A stretch of DNA of 56,689 nt from Phycisphaerales bacterium. GTDB taxonomy: Bacteria > Planctomycetota > Phycisphaerae > Phycisphaerales > UBA1924. This document shows, one piece after another, positions 16,764 to 26,082 of this stretch. The notes under the pieces are model-generated. The model did no database searches. It was not told where the DNA came from and saw nothing but the letters and a program-made list of their open reading frames with translations. The stretch covers positions 1 through 56,689 of the forward strand of contig JADLCM010000042.1 in the NCBI GenBank assembly GCA_020847175.1. Reading direction: 5' to 3'. Within the stretch, counting starts at the first letter, position 1; each line of letters starts with the position of its first letter. Both the position numbers and the translations under genes were made by a program.

Positions 16764-18697
16764 GGGGCGATGGTAGAGGGTGCGGGTTCGCCCGCGGGCG
16801 GCGCCGGGGGCGCTTCGATCTGCATGCGCAGGAACGCCGCGTAGAGCCCGCCCCGGGCGAGGAGCTGCCCGTGGGCGCCGGTTTCGACGATGCGCCCGCG
16901 CTCCAGCACTGCGATGAGGTCGGCGTGCCGGATCGTGCTGAGGCGATGGGCGATGACGAAGCAGGTGCGCGAGCGCATGAGGCGCCCGAGCGCCTGCTGG
17001 ATCAGGCGTTCGACCTGGGTGTCGAGATTGCTCGTGGCTTCGTCAAGGATCAGGATGCGCGGGTCGGCGAGCAGGGCTCGGGCGATGGCGAGGCGCTGGC
17101 GCTGCCCCCCGGAGAGCCGCACGCCGCGCTCGCCGATCACGGTGTCAAACCCCTTGTCGAGGGTGAGGATGAACTCCTCGGCGTGGGCGTCGCGGGCGGC
17201 GCCGATGATCTCGGCCTCGCTCGCCTCCCGGCGCGCATAAGCGATGTTGTCGCGCACGGTGCCGTCGAAGAGAAAGACATCCTGCTCGACCACGCCGAGC
17301 AGTTCGCGGTAGCTCCGCACGTCGTAGTCGCGCAGGTCGCGTCCGTCGAGCAGCACCCGCCCCGAGGAGGGGTCGAAGAACCGGGCGGCGAGGTTGCAGA
17401 GGGTGGTCTTGCCCGACCCGCTGGGGCCCACCAGCGCCACGGTGGAGCCCGCGGGAACCTCCAGCACGATATCGTCGAGCACCAGCCCGTCGCGCGACGG
17501 ATAGCGGTACGACACGTGGTCAAAGGCGATGGCCCCGCGCACGCCCGCGGCGGGCAGGCGCGGGCGGGCGCCCTGGTCGTGAAACTCGCGGGGTTCGTCG
17601 AGCAGATCGAGCACGCGGTCGAGGGCGGCGAGCTGGTCCTGCACGTTCGCCGCCGACATCACCAGCGTCTCGACGGGCGCGAGGAGCATGAGGAGGTAGG
17701 CGCTGAACATCATGAGGTCGCCGACGGTGAGGTTGCCGCGCACGACCTGCCACCCGCCGTAGAGCAGCACCGCGGCGCTGGCGACGGGGATGAGGAGTTG
17801 CCACACGATCTCGATGCCGCGGCTCCACCACCAGTTGAGCATCTGCTGGCGCGCGAGCAGGGCGTTGCCGGTGGTGAACCGGGCCGCCTCGCCTCCTTCA
17901 CGGGCGAAGGCGCGCACGACGCGCATGCCGGCGAAGGTCTCGGTGGCGTGGGCGTCAATGCCCTGGCGGGTCTGGCGCACGTCGCGCCAGACCGGGCGGA
18001 GCCGTGCGATCCAGGTGCGGTGCGTGAGCCAGACGGTGGGGATGACCAGGAGCGCCCCCAGCAGCAGGCGCCAGTCGACGAGCGCCAGGATGGCGAGCGT
18101 GCCGACCAGTTGCACCACCGCGCGCCAAGGGTTGTAGATCAACGAAAAGACCAGTTCACCGGCCTGGCCCGCATCGTCGCGCAGGATGCTCGCCAGCCCG
18201 CCGCTCTTGAGGTGCTGCACCCGGTGGAGCGGCAGCCGGGCCGCGTGGGCGAACGCGCGACGGCGCACCCCCACGTGCAGGCGCTTGGCGGTGCGCGTGG
18301 TCTGCCAGCGCCCCCACATGCCGATCGCGATCGACAGCGCCGTGACGCACAGCATCGCCCCTGACAACCACCACAACAGGCTCATGCGGTCGCGCGGAAG
18401 CGGGAGCCACGCGGGCAGGCCCTCCGGGCCGGGCGCATCGAGCAGGATGTAGTCGAGGGCGAACTTGGTTGAGGCGGGCATCGCGAGGCCCAGGAGCGTC
18501 GCGATCGTGAGCGTGCCCAGCGAGGCCGCGAGCATCGGGCGGCGCGGCCCGATCTCACGCCACAGCGCCCGGAAGAGCGCCGCGAACGAGCGCGAACGCC
18601 GGCGCACGGGCGCAGCGCCGGTTGTCTCCGGCTTGGGGGTCGATCTGCGGGCCAGGTAGGCTCGATACAGCTGCCGACTCGAAGGCCCGGTGGACAT
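16760..18697 (-). CDS. ABC exporter, fused TM and ATPase domains (MsbA/lipid or multidrug type)
   Basis: A 645-residue half-transporter that should act as a homodimer in the inner membrane. The six-helix exporter domain is at about residues 55-350. The ATPase domain has Walker A GPSGSGKT (424-431), the signature LSGGQ (528-532), Walker B ILILDEA (548-554) and the switch His584 (IAHRLSTI). All catalytic residues are intact. A 45-residue Arg/Pro-rich cytoplasmic extension precedes the first helix. The start at 18697 lacks a good ribosome binding site, so the exact N-terminus is unsure. It is coupled to the downstream PlsC-family gene by a 4-nt overlap, which favours lipid export. Confidence 0.9.
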   Translation of the reverse strand: MSTGPSSRQLYRAYLARRSTPKPETTGAAPVRRRSRSFAALFRALWREIGPRRPMLAASLGTLTIATLLGLAMPASTKFALDYILLDAPGPEGLPAWLPLPRDRMSLLWWLSGAMLCVTALSIAIGMWGRWQTTRTAKRLHVGVRRRAFAHAARLPLHRVQHLKSGGLASILRDDAGQAGELVFSLIYNPWRAVVQLVGTLAILALVDWRLLLGALLVIPTVWLTHRTWIARLRPVWRDVRQTRQGIDAHATETFAGMRVVRAFAREGGEAARFTTGNALLARQQMLNWWWSRGIEIVWQLLIPVASAAVLLYGGWQVVRGNLTVGDLMMFSAYLLMLLAPVETLVMSAANVQDQLAALDRVLDLLDEPREFHDQGARPRLPAAGVRGAIAFDHVSYRYPSRDGLVLDDIVLEVPAGSTVALVGPSGSGKTTLCNLAARFFDPSSGRVLLDGRDLRDYDVRSYRELLGVVEQDVFLFDGTVRDNIAYARREASEAEIIGAARDAHAEEFILTLDKGFDTVIGERGVRLSGGQRQRLAIARALLADPRILILDEATSNLDTQVERLIQQALGRLMRSRTCFVIAHRLSTIRHADLIAVLERGRIVETGAHGQLLARGGLYAAFLRMQIEAPPAPPAGEPAPSTIAP

Positions 18698-18783
18698 CGC
18701 GGCATCGTAGGGGTGCGTCTGGCGATCGCCGGAGGAATCGGGTACCGTGCCTCCTTGCGAAGCGCCCACCGGAGGTCGCCCGA

Positions 18784-20586
18784 ATGCCCAGGCGCGTGAA
18801 ACTCGCCCTGCACTGGAAGATCCTGATCGCCCTCGTGCTCGGGATCGGCGTCGGGCTGCTGATCAGCATCACCTGGGGCCGGTACACCTGGGGCGCCCTC
18901 GGCGTCGGAGACGCGGCGAACTTCCGCGCGGGCAGGCCGGGCGTGCGGGCCGCGGCGCCGCCGTCCGATGCCGGCCCGGCGCTCCGCTGGCTCGACGAAG
19001 CCGCCAAGGCCTATGCCCCCGCCCCGGGCGCAGGCCCCATCGAGGCCCCGCGCAACGCCTACACCGCGTACGTGGCGGACTGGGTGGTCCGGGACGTTGT
19101 GCCCGATTCGCCCGCCGAACCGAAACGCCGGCCGCGCCCCGCGCCGCGGCGCGCCGAGTCGCGTGAAGACCTCCCCCCTCCCGAAGGGGCGGACGTGCCC
19201 GGCGCCCTCGCCTGGCTCCGCGAGCACACCGCAGCACTCGCGTCGAGCACGGACGCCCCGGCGGCGCTCACGCCCCCGGATGACGAGCCGACGCGGGCGG
19301 GCCTGGCGTGGATGCTGCACGAGCTCGCGCGCCCCGACCCCAACGCCGAGGCGGGGTTCATCGCCAAGGCGCCCCGGTTCCTCGCCCGCCTTGCCTGGTT
19401 CACGGGTGAGCTGTTTCTGCGTCTCCTCAAGTTCATCGCGGTGCCGGTGGTGCTGTGCAGCCTCGTGGTCGGCGCGAGCACAATGACGGACGTGCGCAAG
19501 CTGGGGCGCGTCGGGGGCACGACCCTCGGCATTTACATCGCCACCACGGCCGCGGCGATCGTGATCGGCCTCGTGCTGGTGAACGTCGTCAAGCCCGGCT
19601 CGTTTGTTTCCGAGGTCGTGCGCGACCAGCTCGCGGCGGAGCGACTGGGCGAGAGCCAGACGAGGGTTGACACCGCCGTCAAGCCCGATGTCTGGGCCGT
19701 GCTGCTCGCCATCGTGCCCGAGAACCCCTTCGCCGCCATCGCGAGCCTGAAGTTCGAGATTCTGCAGGTCGTCACGTTCGCGCTCCTGCTCGGCCTGGCG
19801 CTGGGGATGCTCGCCGGAGGCAAGGGCAAGCCGGCGATCGAAGCCTTCGACGCGCTCAACGAGGCCCTGCTCAAGATCGTGAGCTGGGTCATGGCCATCG
19901 CCCCGGTCGCGGTCTTTGCGCTCATCGCCCAGACGATCGCCAGCACGGGCCTCGGGGCCTTCGGCGCGCTCGGGGCATATGTCGGCTGCGTGGTCGGCGG
20001 GCTGGCGCTGGTGCTCTTCGTCGAGTACCCGATCCTGCTGCGCCTCCTGGCGAAGATCAGCCCGCGCCGGTTCTTCCGGGCCGTCGCCCCCGCCCAGCTC
20101 ACCGCCTTCAGCACGTCCAGCTCCAACGCCACTCTGCCCGTGTCGCTCCGGTGCGCGGAGGAGCGCCTGGGCGTGCCCAAGAACCTCGCCAGTTTCGTGC
20201 TGCCCCTGGGCGCGACGATCAACATGGACGGCACGGCCCTCTACCAGGCGGTCGCGGCGGTCTTCATCTGCCAGCTCTACGGCGTGGACCTCTCCACCAG
20301 CGAGCAGCTGATGATCCTCCTCACCGCCACGCTCGCCTCCATCGGCACGCCGGGCGTGCCGGGGGTCGGCCTCATCATGATCATCGTCATCCTGGAGCAG
20401 CTCGGCGTCGCCTCGGCGACCACGGCGGGGGGCATTGCGGTCATCCTCGGGGTCGATCGCATTCTCGACATGTGCCGCACCACGCTCAACGTCACGGGCG
20501 ACCTCATGACGCTGAGCATCGTGGCGCGCCGGGAGGGCGTGCTCCCCGAGGCGCCCCCTGAACCCGATCCCGGGTCGGGCGGTTGA
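18784..20586 (+). CDS. dicarboxylate/amino acid:cation symporter (DAACS) with large insertion
   Basis: A 600-residue secondary transporter of the GltP/DctA family taking up dicarboxylates or acidic amino acids with Na+ or H+. Family hallmarks are the serine-rich hairpin (TAFSTSSSNATLPVSL), the substrate-binding NMDGTALYQAV and GTPGVPGVGLIM. GGAGG lies 9 nt before the ATG. Unusually, about 150-160 residues (roughly 35-195) separate TM1 from the next TM. This segment is Pro/Ala/Arg-rich at first, then has helical stretches (GALAWLREHTAALASS), and would lie outside the membrane. Typical members are 400-450 residues. It is divergent from the ABC exporter gene with 86 nt between starts. Confidence 0.9.
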   Translation: MPRRVKLALHWKILIALVLGIGVGLLISITWGRYTWGALGVGDAANFRAGRPGVRAAAPPSDAGPALRWLDEAAKAYAPAPGAGPIEAPRNAYTAYVADWVVRDVVPDSPAEPKRRPRPAPRRAESREDLPPPEGADVPGALAWLREHTAALASSTDAPAALTPPDDEPTRAGLAWMLHELARPDPNAEAGFIAKAPRFLARLAWFTGELFLRLLKFIAVPVVLCSLVVGASTMTDVRKLGRVGGTTLGIYIATTAAAIVIGLVLVNVVKPGSFVSEVVRDQLAAERLGESQTRVDTAVKPDVWAVLLAIVPENPFAAIASLKFEILQVVTFALLLGLALGMLAGGKGKPAIEAFDALNEALLKIVSWVMAIAPVAVFALIAQTIASTGLGAFGALGAYVGCVVGGLALVLFVEYPILLRLLAKISPRRFFRAVAPAQLTAFSTSSSNATLPVSLRCAEERLGVPKNLASFVLPLGATINMDGTALYQAVAAVFICQLYGVDLSTSEQLMILLTATLASIGTPGVPGVGLIMIIVILEQLGVASATTAGGIAVILGVDRILDMCRTTLNVTGDLMTLSIVARREGVLPEAPPEPDPGSGG

Positions 20587-20639
20587 AACGGTGACGGGCT
20601 GATTCCAAAGATATCTCGCACACTCCGAGGGCCCCGGAC

Positions 20640-23021
20640 ATGTCATGCCGCCGCGCAGCAGGTGCGTTCGTCGTGTTGGTCGCAGGCCTGGGCGCCTCAG
20701 TCGCGTGGGCCGAGCCCACGCTCGAAGCGCGCCTCGATCGCATCGAGGCCCGGATCGAACAGGAGCGCCGGAACCTGCACATCCCCGGCGTGTCGCTGGC
20801 CATCGTCTACAACGACGAGATCATCCTGGCGCGAGGATTCGGCCAGGCGAACATCGAGCGCGGCGTGCCCGCCGACGCTGACACCATCTACTGCATCGGG
20901 TCAACGACCAAGGCGATCACCTCGACCCTCATCGGTATCCTGCAGGACGACGGCGTGATGTCCTACGACGAGCCGGCTTCGCAGCACGTCCCGGGGCTCC
21001 ACCTCCAGATCAAGGCCCCTGAACCCAAGCCTGAAGTTCTCGTGCGCGACCTGCTCTGCCACCGCTCCGGGTTCGCCCGCATGGGCATGCTTTCGATGGG
21101 CGCACCGATCGCGTTCGAGCGCACGGTCTACTACATGAACCGCGCCGAGCCCGAGGACACCTTCCGAGAGGCGTTCAACTACAACAACGAAATGTACCTT
21201 GTCGCCGGCACGGGCGCGGGGCGCGCCGCCGGCTCCGACTGGCGCACCCTCCTCCGCGACCGTCTGCTCACGCCCCTGGGCATGACGAGCACGGTGGCAA
21301 CCCATGCCGAGGCCGTCTCTCACCCGCACATCGCGCAGGGATACAACTGGATCGAGCCCGGCGGCCCCTTCGAGCCGCTTCCCATCCGCGACATCGACCG
21401 CTGCGGTCCCGCCGGCAGCATCTATTCCAGCGTGAACGACATGGCCCAATGGGTGCGCCTGCAACTGGGTGAGGGCGAGATCGGCGGCACGCGCATCGTC
21501 AGCGAGGGCGTCATCGCCGAGACACGCACGCCGCAGATCGAGATCCAGGAAGGCGCGTGGTACGGCCTGGGCTGGATGCTCCACGATTGGGAAGGGCGAA
21601 AGGTCGTGGAACACGGCGGCAACATCGACGGCTTCGCGGCCGAAGTGGCGCTCATTCCCGAGGCCGAACTCGGGTTTGTGCTGCTCGCCAACGTCACCGC
21701 CACCCCGCTTCAGAGCATGGCTCAGCAGATCATCTGGGAAGCGATGCTCACCGACTGGCAGGCGCCCATCGCCGGCGCCCCCGCCGCCCCGGACCTCGCG
21801 GGTCGGTACAAGGCCAACTTCGGGCCTTTCAAGGATGCCTGGTTCACCGTGACCGTGGCGGACGGCGTCGTGTACGTCGATGTGCCGGGGCAGACCAACT
21901 ACGAACTCGCCCCGCCCGATGCCGAAGGCCGCCGGGCGCTCAAGGCCGTTCCCGGGGCTTCCGTATCCTTCGTCCGTGATGACGAGGGGCACATCACCCA
22001 GCTCACGCTCCACCAGGGCGCGGACTTTGAACTCCCCCGCGAAGGGGTCACGCCCGCCGGCGGGGTCGATGCCTCGGTCTCTGACCCGCTCGTCGGTGAA
22101 TACGCCAACGACAAGCTCGGCATCACGCTCAAGGTGCTGGTGCAGAACGGGCGACTGGCGATCGACGTGCCCGGGCAGATGGTCTACGAGCTTCAACCCC
22201 CCGATGCCGAGGGCAAGTGGGCCTTCCGCATCGCCAAGGAGATCGTGGTCTCCTTCGCGCCCTCCGAAGGCGGCACATGCCCCTCGTTGACGCTGACGCA
22301 GGCGGGCCGCGATTACGTGCACACCCGCGTGCGGCCCGCGGCGGCGACGGGTGACGCCCCCGACGCCGCTTTGGCGGCGCTACCCGTCGCCGAGCGTCGC
22401 GCCGCGCTGGACGCCGCCGGACCCTACCGGCTCGTGTACCGCGTGAGCATGCCCTCGCAGGGCGCCGAAGGCACCATGACCTTTGATGTCCAGGGCAACG
22501 CCTACCGACAGACCCAGGACTTCGGCGATCTCGGGGTGTTCATCGAGTATCACGACGGCGAGCGGGGCTGGTCGGTTTCGCCCTTTGAAACGCTCCAAGA
22601 AGCCAATGCCGAACAGAACGAAGAAAGCCGCATCGGACACCCCGACGTCATGCTCGGCGCGTGGACGGGGCACGTCGATTCAGTCCGCACGCTCGCCCCG
22701 GAGGAGGGCGCGACGAACGTGCTCGTGGAACTTGCCCTGAACACCGGGCTCAAGACCCGCCTGACCATCGACCCGGCCACCGGCGACATCACCCGCATCC
22801 GGGGCGAGATGACCGCCGTGCGGGGTCTTCGCGTGCCCTACGCCCTTGACCTCACCGATTACCAGGTGATTCACGGGGTTCACATCCCCGGCACGATCAC
22901 TCTGCGGCACGAAGGCATCGGGCGCGCGGAGTTGAAGCTCGAATCTTTCCTGGTCGGCCAGACCTTCGATCCCGGGCACTTCCGCCCCGAAAAGACTCCG
23001 GCGCCCGCGGCCGCGCATTGA
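20640..23021 (+). CDS. exported serine hydrolase, beta-lactamase/penicillin-binding family, with duplicated C-terminal domain
   Basis: A 793-residue exported protein: signal peptide at residues 1-24 (cleavage after AWA), then a class C beta-lactamase-like domain. The nucleophile motif is STTK (GSTTKAITSTLI), the second motif YNN (FNYNNEMY) and the third HGG (VEHGGNIDGF). After it come two related domains of about 100 residues, each with the pattern 'VDVPGQ..YEL.PPDAEG', showing an internal duplication, and then a third beta-rich domain. It probably hydrolyses a peptide, ester or D-amino-acid bond in the periplasm. The presence of the family does not show antibiotic resistance. It starts 54 nt after the symporter stop. 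Confidence 0.87.
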   Translation: MSCRRAAGAFVVLVAGLGASVAWAEPTLEARLDRIEARIEQERRNLHIPGVSLAIVYNDEIILARGFGQANIERGVPADADTIYCIGSTTKAITSTLIGILQDDGVMSYDEPASQHVPGLHLQIKAPEPKPEVLVRDLLCHRSGFARMGMLSMGAPIAFERTVYYMNRAEPEDTFREAFNYNNEMYLVAGTGAGRAAGSDWRTLLRDRLLTPLGMTSTVATHAEAVSHPHIAQGYNWIEPGGPFEPLPIRDIDRCGPAGSIYSSVNDMAQWVRLQLGEGEIGGTRIVSEGVIAETRTPQIEIQEGAWYGLGWMLHDWEGRKVVEHGGNIDGFAAEVALIPEAELGFVLLANVTATPLQSMAQQIIWEAMLTDWQAPIAGAPAAPDLAGRYKANFGPFKDAWFTVTVADGVVYVDVPGQTNYELAPPDAEGRRALKAVPGASVSFVRDDEGHITQLTLHQGADFELPREGVTPAGGVDASVSDPLVGEYANDKLGITLKVLVQNGRLAIDVPGQMVYELQPPDAEGKWAFRIAKEIVVSFAPSEGGTCPSLTLTQAGRDYVHTRVRPAAATGDAPDAALAALPVAERRAALDAAGPYRLVYRVSMPSQGAEGTMTFDVQGNAYRQTQDFGDLGVFIEYHDGERGWSVSPFETLQEANAEQNEESRIGHPDVMLGAWTGHVDSVRTLAPEEGATNVLVELALNTGLKTRLTIDPATGDITRIRGEMTAVRGLRVPYALDLTDYQVIHGVHIPGTITLRHEGIGRAELKLESFLVGQTFDPGHFRPEKTPAPAAAH

Positions 23022-23062
23022 CAGGCAGGCGCCTTGCCCAGGCCCGGCGCGTTGCGGGGGGC

Positions 23063-24268
23063 TCACTCCCCCAGCACCCCCTCGTGCTGCTTCCAGAGCG
23101 TGTCGAGCCGGTCCATGAACCCGCCCGCGCTCGGCAACCCCTCGCCGCACGCGACGAGCAGATCGACCATGCCTTCAAAATCGCTCACGCTGATGAACTC
23201 GCGCGCGCAGCGGGCGGGGCTGGCATTGGTGCCCGCCTGCACCGCGTCGAGGTCGGCCATGTTGTGATAGTTGCCCAGCGGCAGACAGACGCACGTCGCT
23301 TCGTAGCCGTAGGCGCAGAACACACTGGCCTCGCAGGCCCCGCCGCTCATGAGCCGGCGCTGCCACTTCCACCGCGGGGCCGAGCCCGCCTTCTGCGCAC
23401 TGGTGGGCTGGCTGCCCCCGGCGACATGCTCCGCCCGCTTGTTCACCGCATCGGTGAGGCCGGGCGTGAAGATGCTCAGCCGATCGCCCACGCGCACGAT
23501 CGGGCCGCCGCCGATCGGGGCCTCTGACGAGGCGCGGCTGTTCTCAAGCGCGATGACCCGCGACCCCGTCGGCATCGTGCCGGCGCGGCACGCGCCGATC
23601 GCCCCCACGAACCCGATCTCCTCCGCCCGCGTGAAGAGCAGGCGTACATCGCCGACCTTCTCTCCCGCCGCCCGGCGCAGGCGCAGTTCTTCCAGCGCCC
23701 CCACCGCCGCGGCCAGAGCGGCCAGGTCGTCGCAGGCCGAAGCGTGAAGCACCCCGCCGGGCAGTTCGTCAGAAATCTGCGAGCCCGGCAGGTCCCAGGT
23801 GACGACATCCCCGGCGCGGGGCTCGATCGGGTGGTCAAACTCGGCCAGGTACGCCTTTCCTCCCTTCCCCGCACCGACGCACTCGCGCAGGCGCCCGCCC
23901 ACGCCCGCGTGCGGGCCGTGCCAGCGCACCTCGGCATCATCGAAGTAGTCGTCCATCACCCCGCCCCGAAAGACGAGTTCTGCCTGCGTGCCCCCCAGCG
24001 CCCGCTGCACGACGAAGGCCGGGTGGTCCATGTGGGCCGTGAAGTACACCGGGGGCGCATCCTGCGCCGGGACGTGCGCGAGACTCAGGGACAGATTGCC
24101 GTACCCGTCTGTTTCCACGCGCACATCGGGGCGCCCCAGCGCCCAGGCGCGGACCCACGCGATGACGTTCTGCTCGCGCCCCGAGGCCGTCGGAAGCCCG
24201 GCGACATCGAGCAGCCAGGCCCGGTGCATCTCACGTCGATCCGCGGGGATGGGCTCAAACCGCGCCAT
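23063..24268 (-). CDS. M42-family metallopeptidase (FrvX-like)
   Basis: A 401-residue cytoplasmic aminopeptidase-type enzyme expected to bind two zinc ions and to form large oligomers. Candidate metal ligands are His79 and Asp81 (FTAHMDHPA), the bridging Asp (SACDDLAALAA), the catalytic Glu pair (FTRAEEIGFVGA), and a late His (LGNYHNMADLD). ATG at 24268 gives the usual N-terminus, though it has no clear ribosome binding site; an ATG at 24310 is possible. The central region includes an insertion after the dimetal Asp segment that is typical of the family's PDZ-like or beta-barrel domain. Peptide specificity is not readable. Confidence 0.85.
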   Translation of the reverse strand: MARFEPIPADRREMHRAWLLDVAGLPTASGREQNVIAWVRAWALGRPDVRVETDGYGNLSLSLAHVPAQDAPPVYFTAHMDHPAFVVQRALGGTQAELVFRGGVMDDYFDDAEVRWHGPHAGVGGRLRECVGAGKGGKAYLAEFDHPIEPRAGDVVTWDLPGSQISDELPGGVLHASACDDLAALAAAVGALEELRLRRAAGEKVGDVRLLFTRAEEIGFVGAIGACRAGTMPTGSRVIALENSRASSEAPIGGGPIVRVGDRLSIFTPGLTDAVNKRAEHVAGGSQPTSAQKAGSAPRWKWQRRLMSGGACEASVFCAYGYEATCVCLPLGNYHNMADLDAVQAGTNASPARCAREFISVSDFEGMVDLLVACGEGLPSAGGFMDRLDTLWKQHEGVLGE

Positions 24269-24270
24269 GA

Positions 24271-24290
24271 CGCAGGGTATATGCCCTGCG
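24271..24290. promoter_or_regulatory. inverted repeat just upstream of the M42 peptidase start
   Basis: Arms cgcaggg and ccctgcg (7 bp each) flank tatatg, two bases before the start codon at 24268. The AT-rich centre could be a -10 element covered by an operator, or the repeat could be a hairpin masking the start. Inference only. Confidence 0.3.
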
Positions 24291-24360
24291 GGGATCATGC
24301 GTCGAACCATGTGGCCGGGCCGTCACCCCGAGGTCGCCTCGGGGAGCCCGGCCTGCGGCG

Positions 24361-25074
24361 CTATCGCTCGACGACCTCAAAGATGATCGCCGAGACGGAG
24401 GGCGCGCCGACCAGTTCCAACTCGGTCGCGCCGCGCACACCGGCTCCGTCCGCTTCGCCCAGCGCTACCCGCTCGCCCGCCGCGATCAGTTCACCCGCAC
24501 CCTCGACCACGTGCACCCAGGCGATGCGCCCTGGCGTGATGGCGACGCGTGCCGGAGCATCGACGCCGGCCAGCGCACCCAGAATGCGCGCCTCGGCCTG
24601 CATGCTCAGGCTTCCGTCGTGCCCGTCCGGCGTGACCAGCACCCGCACGCCCGGGGGCATCGGCCCGAGCGCCTTCTGCTCGTAGCCGGGCTCCAGCCTT
24701 CGTTCACGCGGGTGAATCCAGATTTGCAGCAGATGTACCGGCTCGGTCTCCGAGGCGTTGAACTCGCTGTGCACGATGCCCCGCCCCGCGCTCATGCGCT
24801 GCACATCGCCCGGGCGAATCACCGAACCATGCCCGAGGCTGTCCTTGTGAGCCAGCGCTCCTTGCAGCACGATCGTCACGATCTCCATGTCCCGGTGCGG
24901 GTGCGGCGAGAAGCCCCCCGCCGGCGCCACGCGGTCATCATTGATGACGCGAAGCGCCCCGAACCCCATGAAATGCGGGTCATGGTACTCGCCGAAACTG
25001 AAGGTGTGGCGCCCGTCAAGCCAGGGCAGGCGCGTCCGCCCGCGCTCCCCGGCGCGCCGAATGATGATGCCCAT
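24361..25074 (-). CDS. pirin-family cupin protein (YhaK-like)
   Basis: A 237-residue bicupin of the pirin family. Bacterial members bind one metal, and some show quercetin 2,3-dioxygenase activity or interact with metabolic enzymes. The N-terminal cupin has the expected metal ligands His58, His60, His102 and Glu104 (GGFSPHPHRDMEI and RGIVHSEFNASE). The opening (WLDGRHTFSFGEYHDPHFMG) is diagnostic. Start 25074 is preferred because GGAG lies 7 nt upstream; an ATG at 25092 is an alternative. It lies 44 nt downstream of truA in the same direction. The physiological substrate is unknown. Confidence 0.92.
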   Translation of the reverse strand: MGIIIRRAGERGRTRLPWLDGRHTFSFGEYHDPHFMGFGALRVINDDRVAPAGGFSPHPHRDMEIVTIVLQGALAHKDSLGHGSVIRPGDVQRMSAGRGIVHSEFNASETEPVHLLQIWIHPRERRLEPGYEQKALGPMPPGVRVLVTPDGHDGSLSMQAEARILGALAGVDAPARVAITPGRIAWVHVVEGAGELIAAGERVALGEADGAGVRGATELELVGAPSVSAIIFEVVER

Positions 25075-25118
25075 GCGATTCTCCGTGTTCATGCACACCA
25101 ACCGCGCCGCGGACACGT

Positions 25119-25994
25119 CTATTCGCCCGCGTACCTGATCCACTCCAGGCACAGCCCTTCCGGCTTCATCGTCGGCCCGGCGCGGCTCCGATCGCGCGAT
25201 GCGATGATCTCGGGCACCAACGCGGGGTCCAGTCGCCCTCGCCCCGCTTCCACGAGCGTCCCCACCATGATCCGCACCTGGTTGTAGAGAAACCCGCCCC
25301 CCGTCACCGTGATCCGGATCAGACGCCCCCGGTCCGCCTGCTCGTCGCACGTTTCCACGGCGCACGAATCCACCCGGCGCACGGTCGAGAGCCGCCCGTG
25401 CCCGCTGGCGGCGAAGGCCGCGAAGTCGAACTCGCCCACCATCGCCGCCGCGGCCCGGTTCATCGCCTCGACATCGAGCGCCTCGCGCACAAAGGTCGCC
25501 GTGCGCCGACGCCAGAGTGGCCGATCCGGCCCGCAGAAGATCGTGTAGGTGTAGCACTTGCGTACCGCGCCCCCGATCGGGTCAAAGTCGGGCTCTGCCG
25601 CCTCGACCCGCGTCACGATGACATCGCCCGGAAGGCGGCTGTTGATGGCGCGCCGCAGCGGCTCAACGCCGCGCTCCAGGGGCCACCCCCCCCTTGTCGT
25701 CCATCCCGCCGTGAAGGCCCCGACCTGGCCCCGCGCATGGACGCCCGAGTCGGTCCGGCTGGCGCCGAGGAGCGTGATCGGTTCGCACACCGCCTCGCGC
25801 GCCGCCCGCTCGACCACCGCCTGCACCGTCCGCAGCACCACCCGCCCGGGCTGCGTCGCCTCGTGCCCTTCCAGGATCAGTTCCCTCGGCGGCGCCGGAG
25901 CGCCGGGGCTTCGCTCCGGCTCGGGCGGCTCCTGCTTCTGCCAGCCGCAGAAGTCGGTGCCGTCATACGCGATGGTCAGCCGGTACCGCTGCAC
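25119..25994 (-). CDS. truA: tRNA pseudouridine(38-40) synthase
   Basis: A 291-residue enzyme that converts uridines 38-40 in the tRNA anticodon arm to pseudouridine. The catalytic Asp82 lies in GASRTDSGVHARGQV, the family signature. RLTIAYDGTDFCGWQKQ and GGGFLYNQVRIMVGTL are also characteristic. Between the first signature and the next helix is a Pro/Glu-rich insertion of about 25 residues (22-47) that is absent from E. coli TruA. Catalytic residues are intact. The pirin gene follows closely. Confidence 0.95.
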   Translation of the reverse strand: MQRYRLTIAYDGTDFCGWQKQEPPEPERSPGAPAPPRELILEGHEATQPGRVVLRTVQAVVERAAREAVCEPITLLGASRTDSGVHARGQVGAFTAGWTTRGGWPLERGVEPLRRAINSRLPGDVIVTRVEAAEPDFDPIGGAVRKCYTYTIFCGPDRPLWRRRTATFVREALDVEAMNRAAAAMVGEFDFAAFAASGHGRLSTVRRVDSCAVETCDEQADRGRLIRITVTGGGFLYNQVRIMVGTLVEAGRGRLDPALVPEIIASRDRSRAGPTMKPEGLCLEWIRYAGE

Positions 25995-26082
25995 GGGTCA
26001 GCGTAGGAACCCGGCGCGGCGCAACTCGCGTTCGATGCCGGGGTTGCAAACCTAGACTACGCCCCCGGCACCGGAGAGCCCT

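Noticed and set aside
20640..23021. Antibiotic-resistance beta-lactamase
   Set aside because: The fold and SxxK motif are shared with many esterases and peptidases, and the large C-terminal domains do not fit a resistance enzyme.
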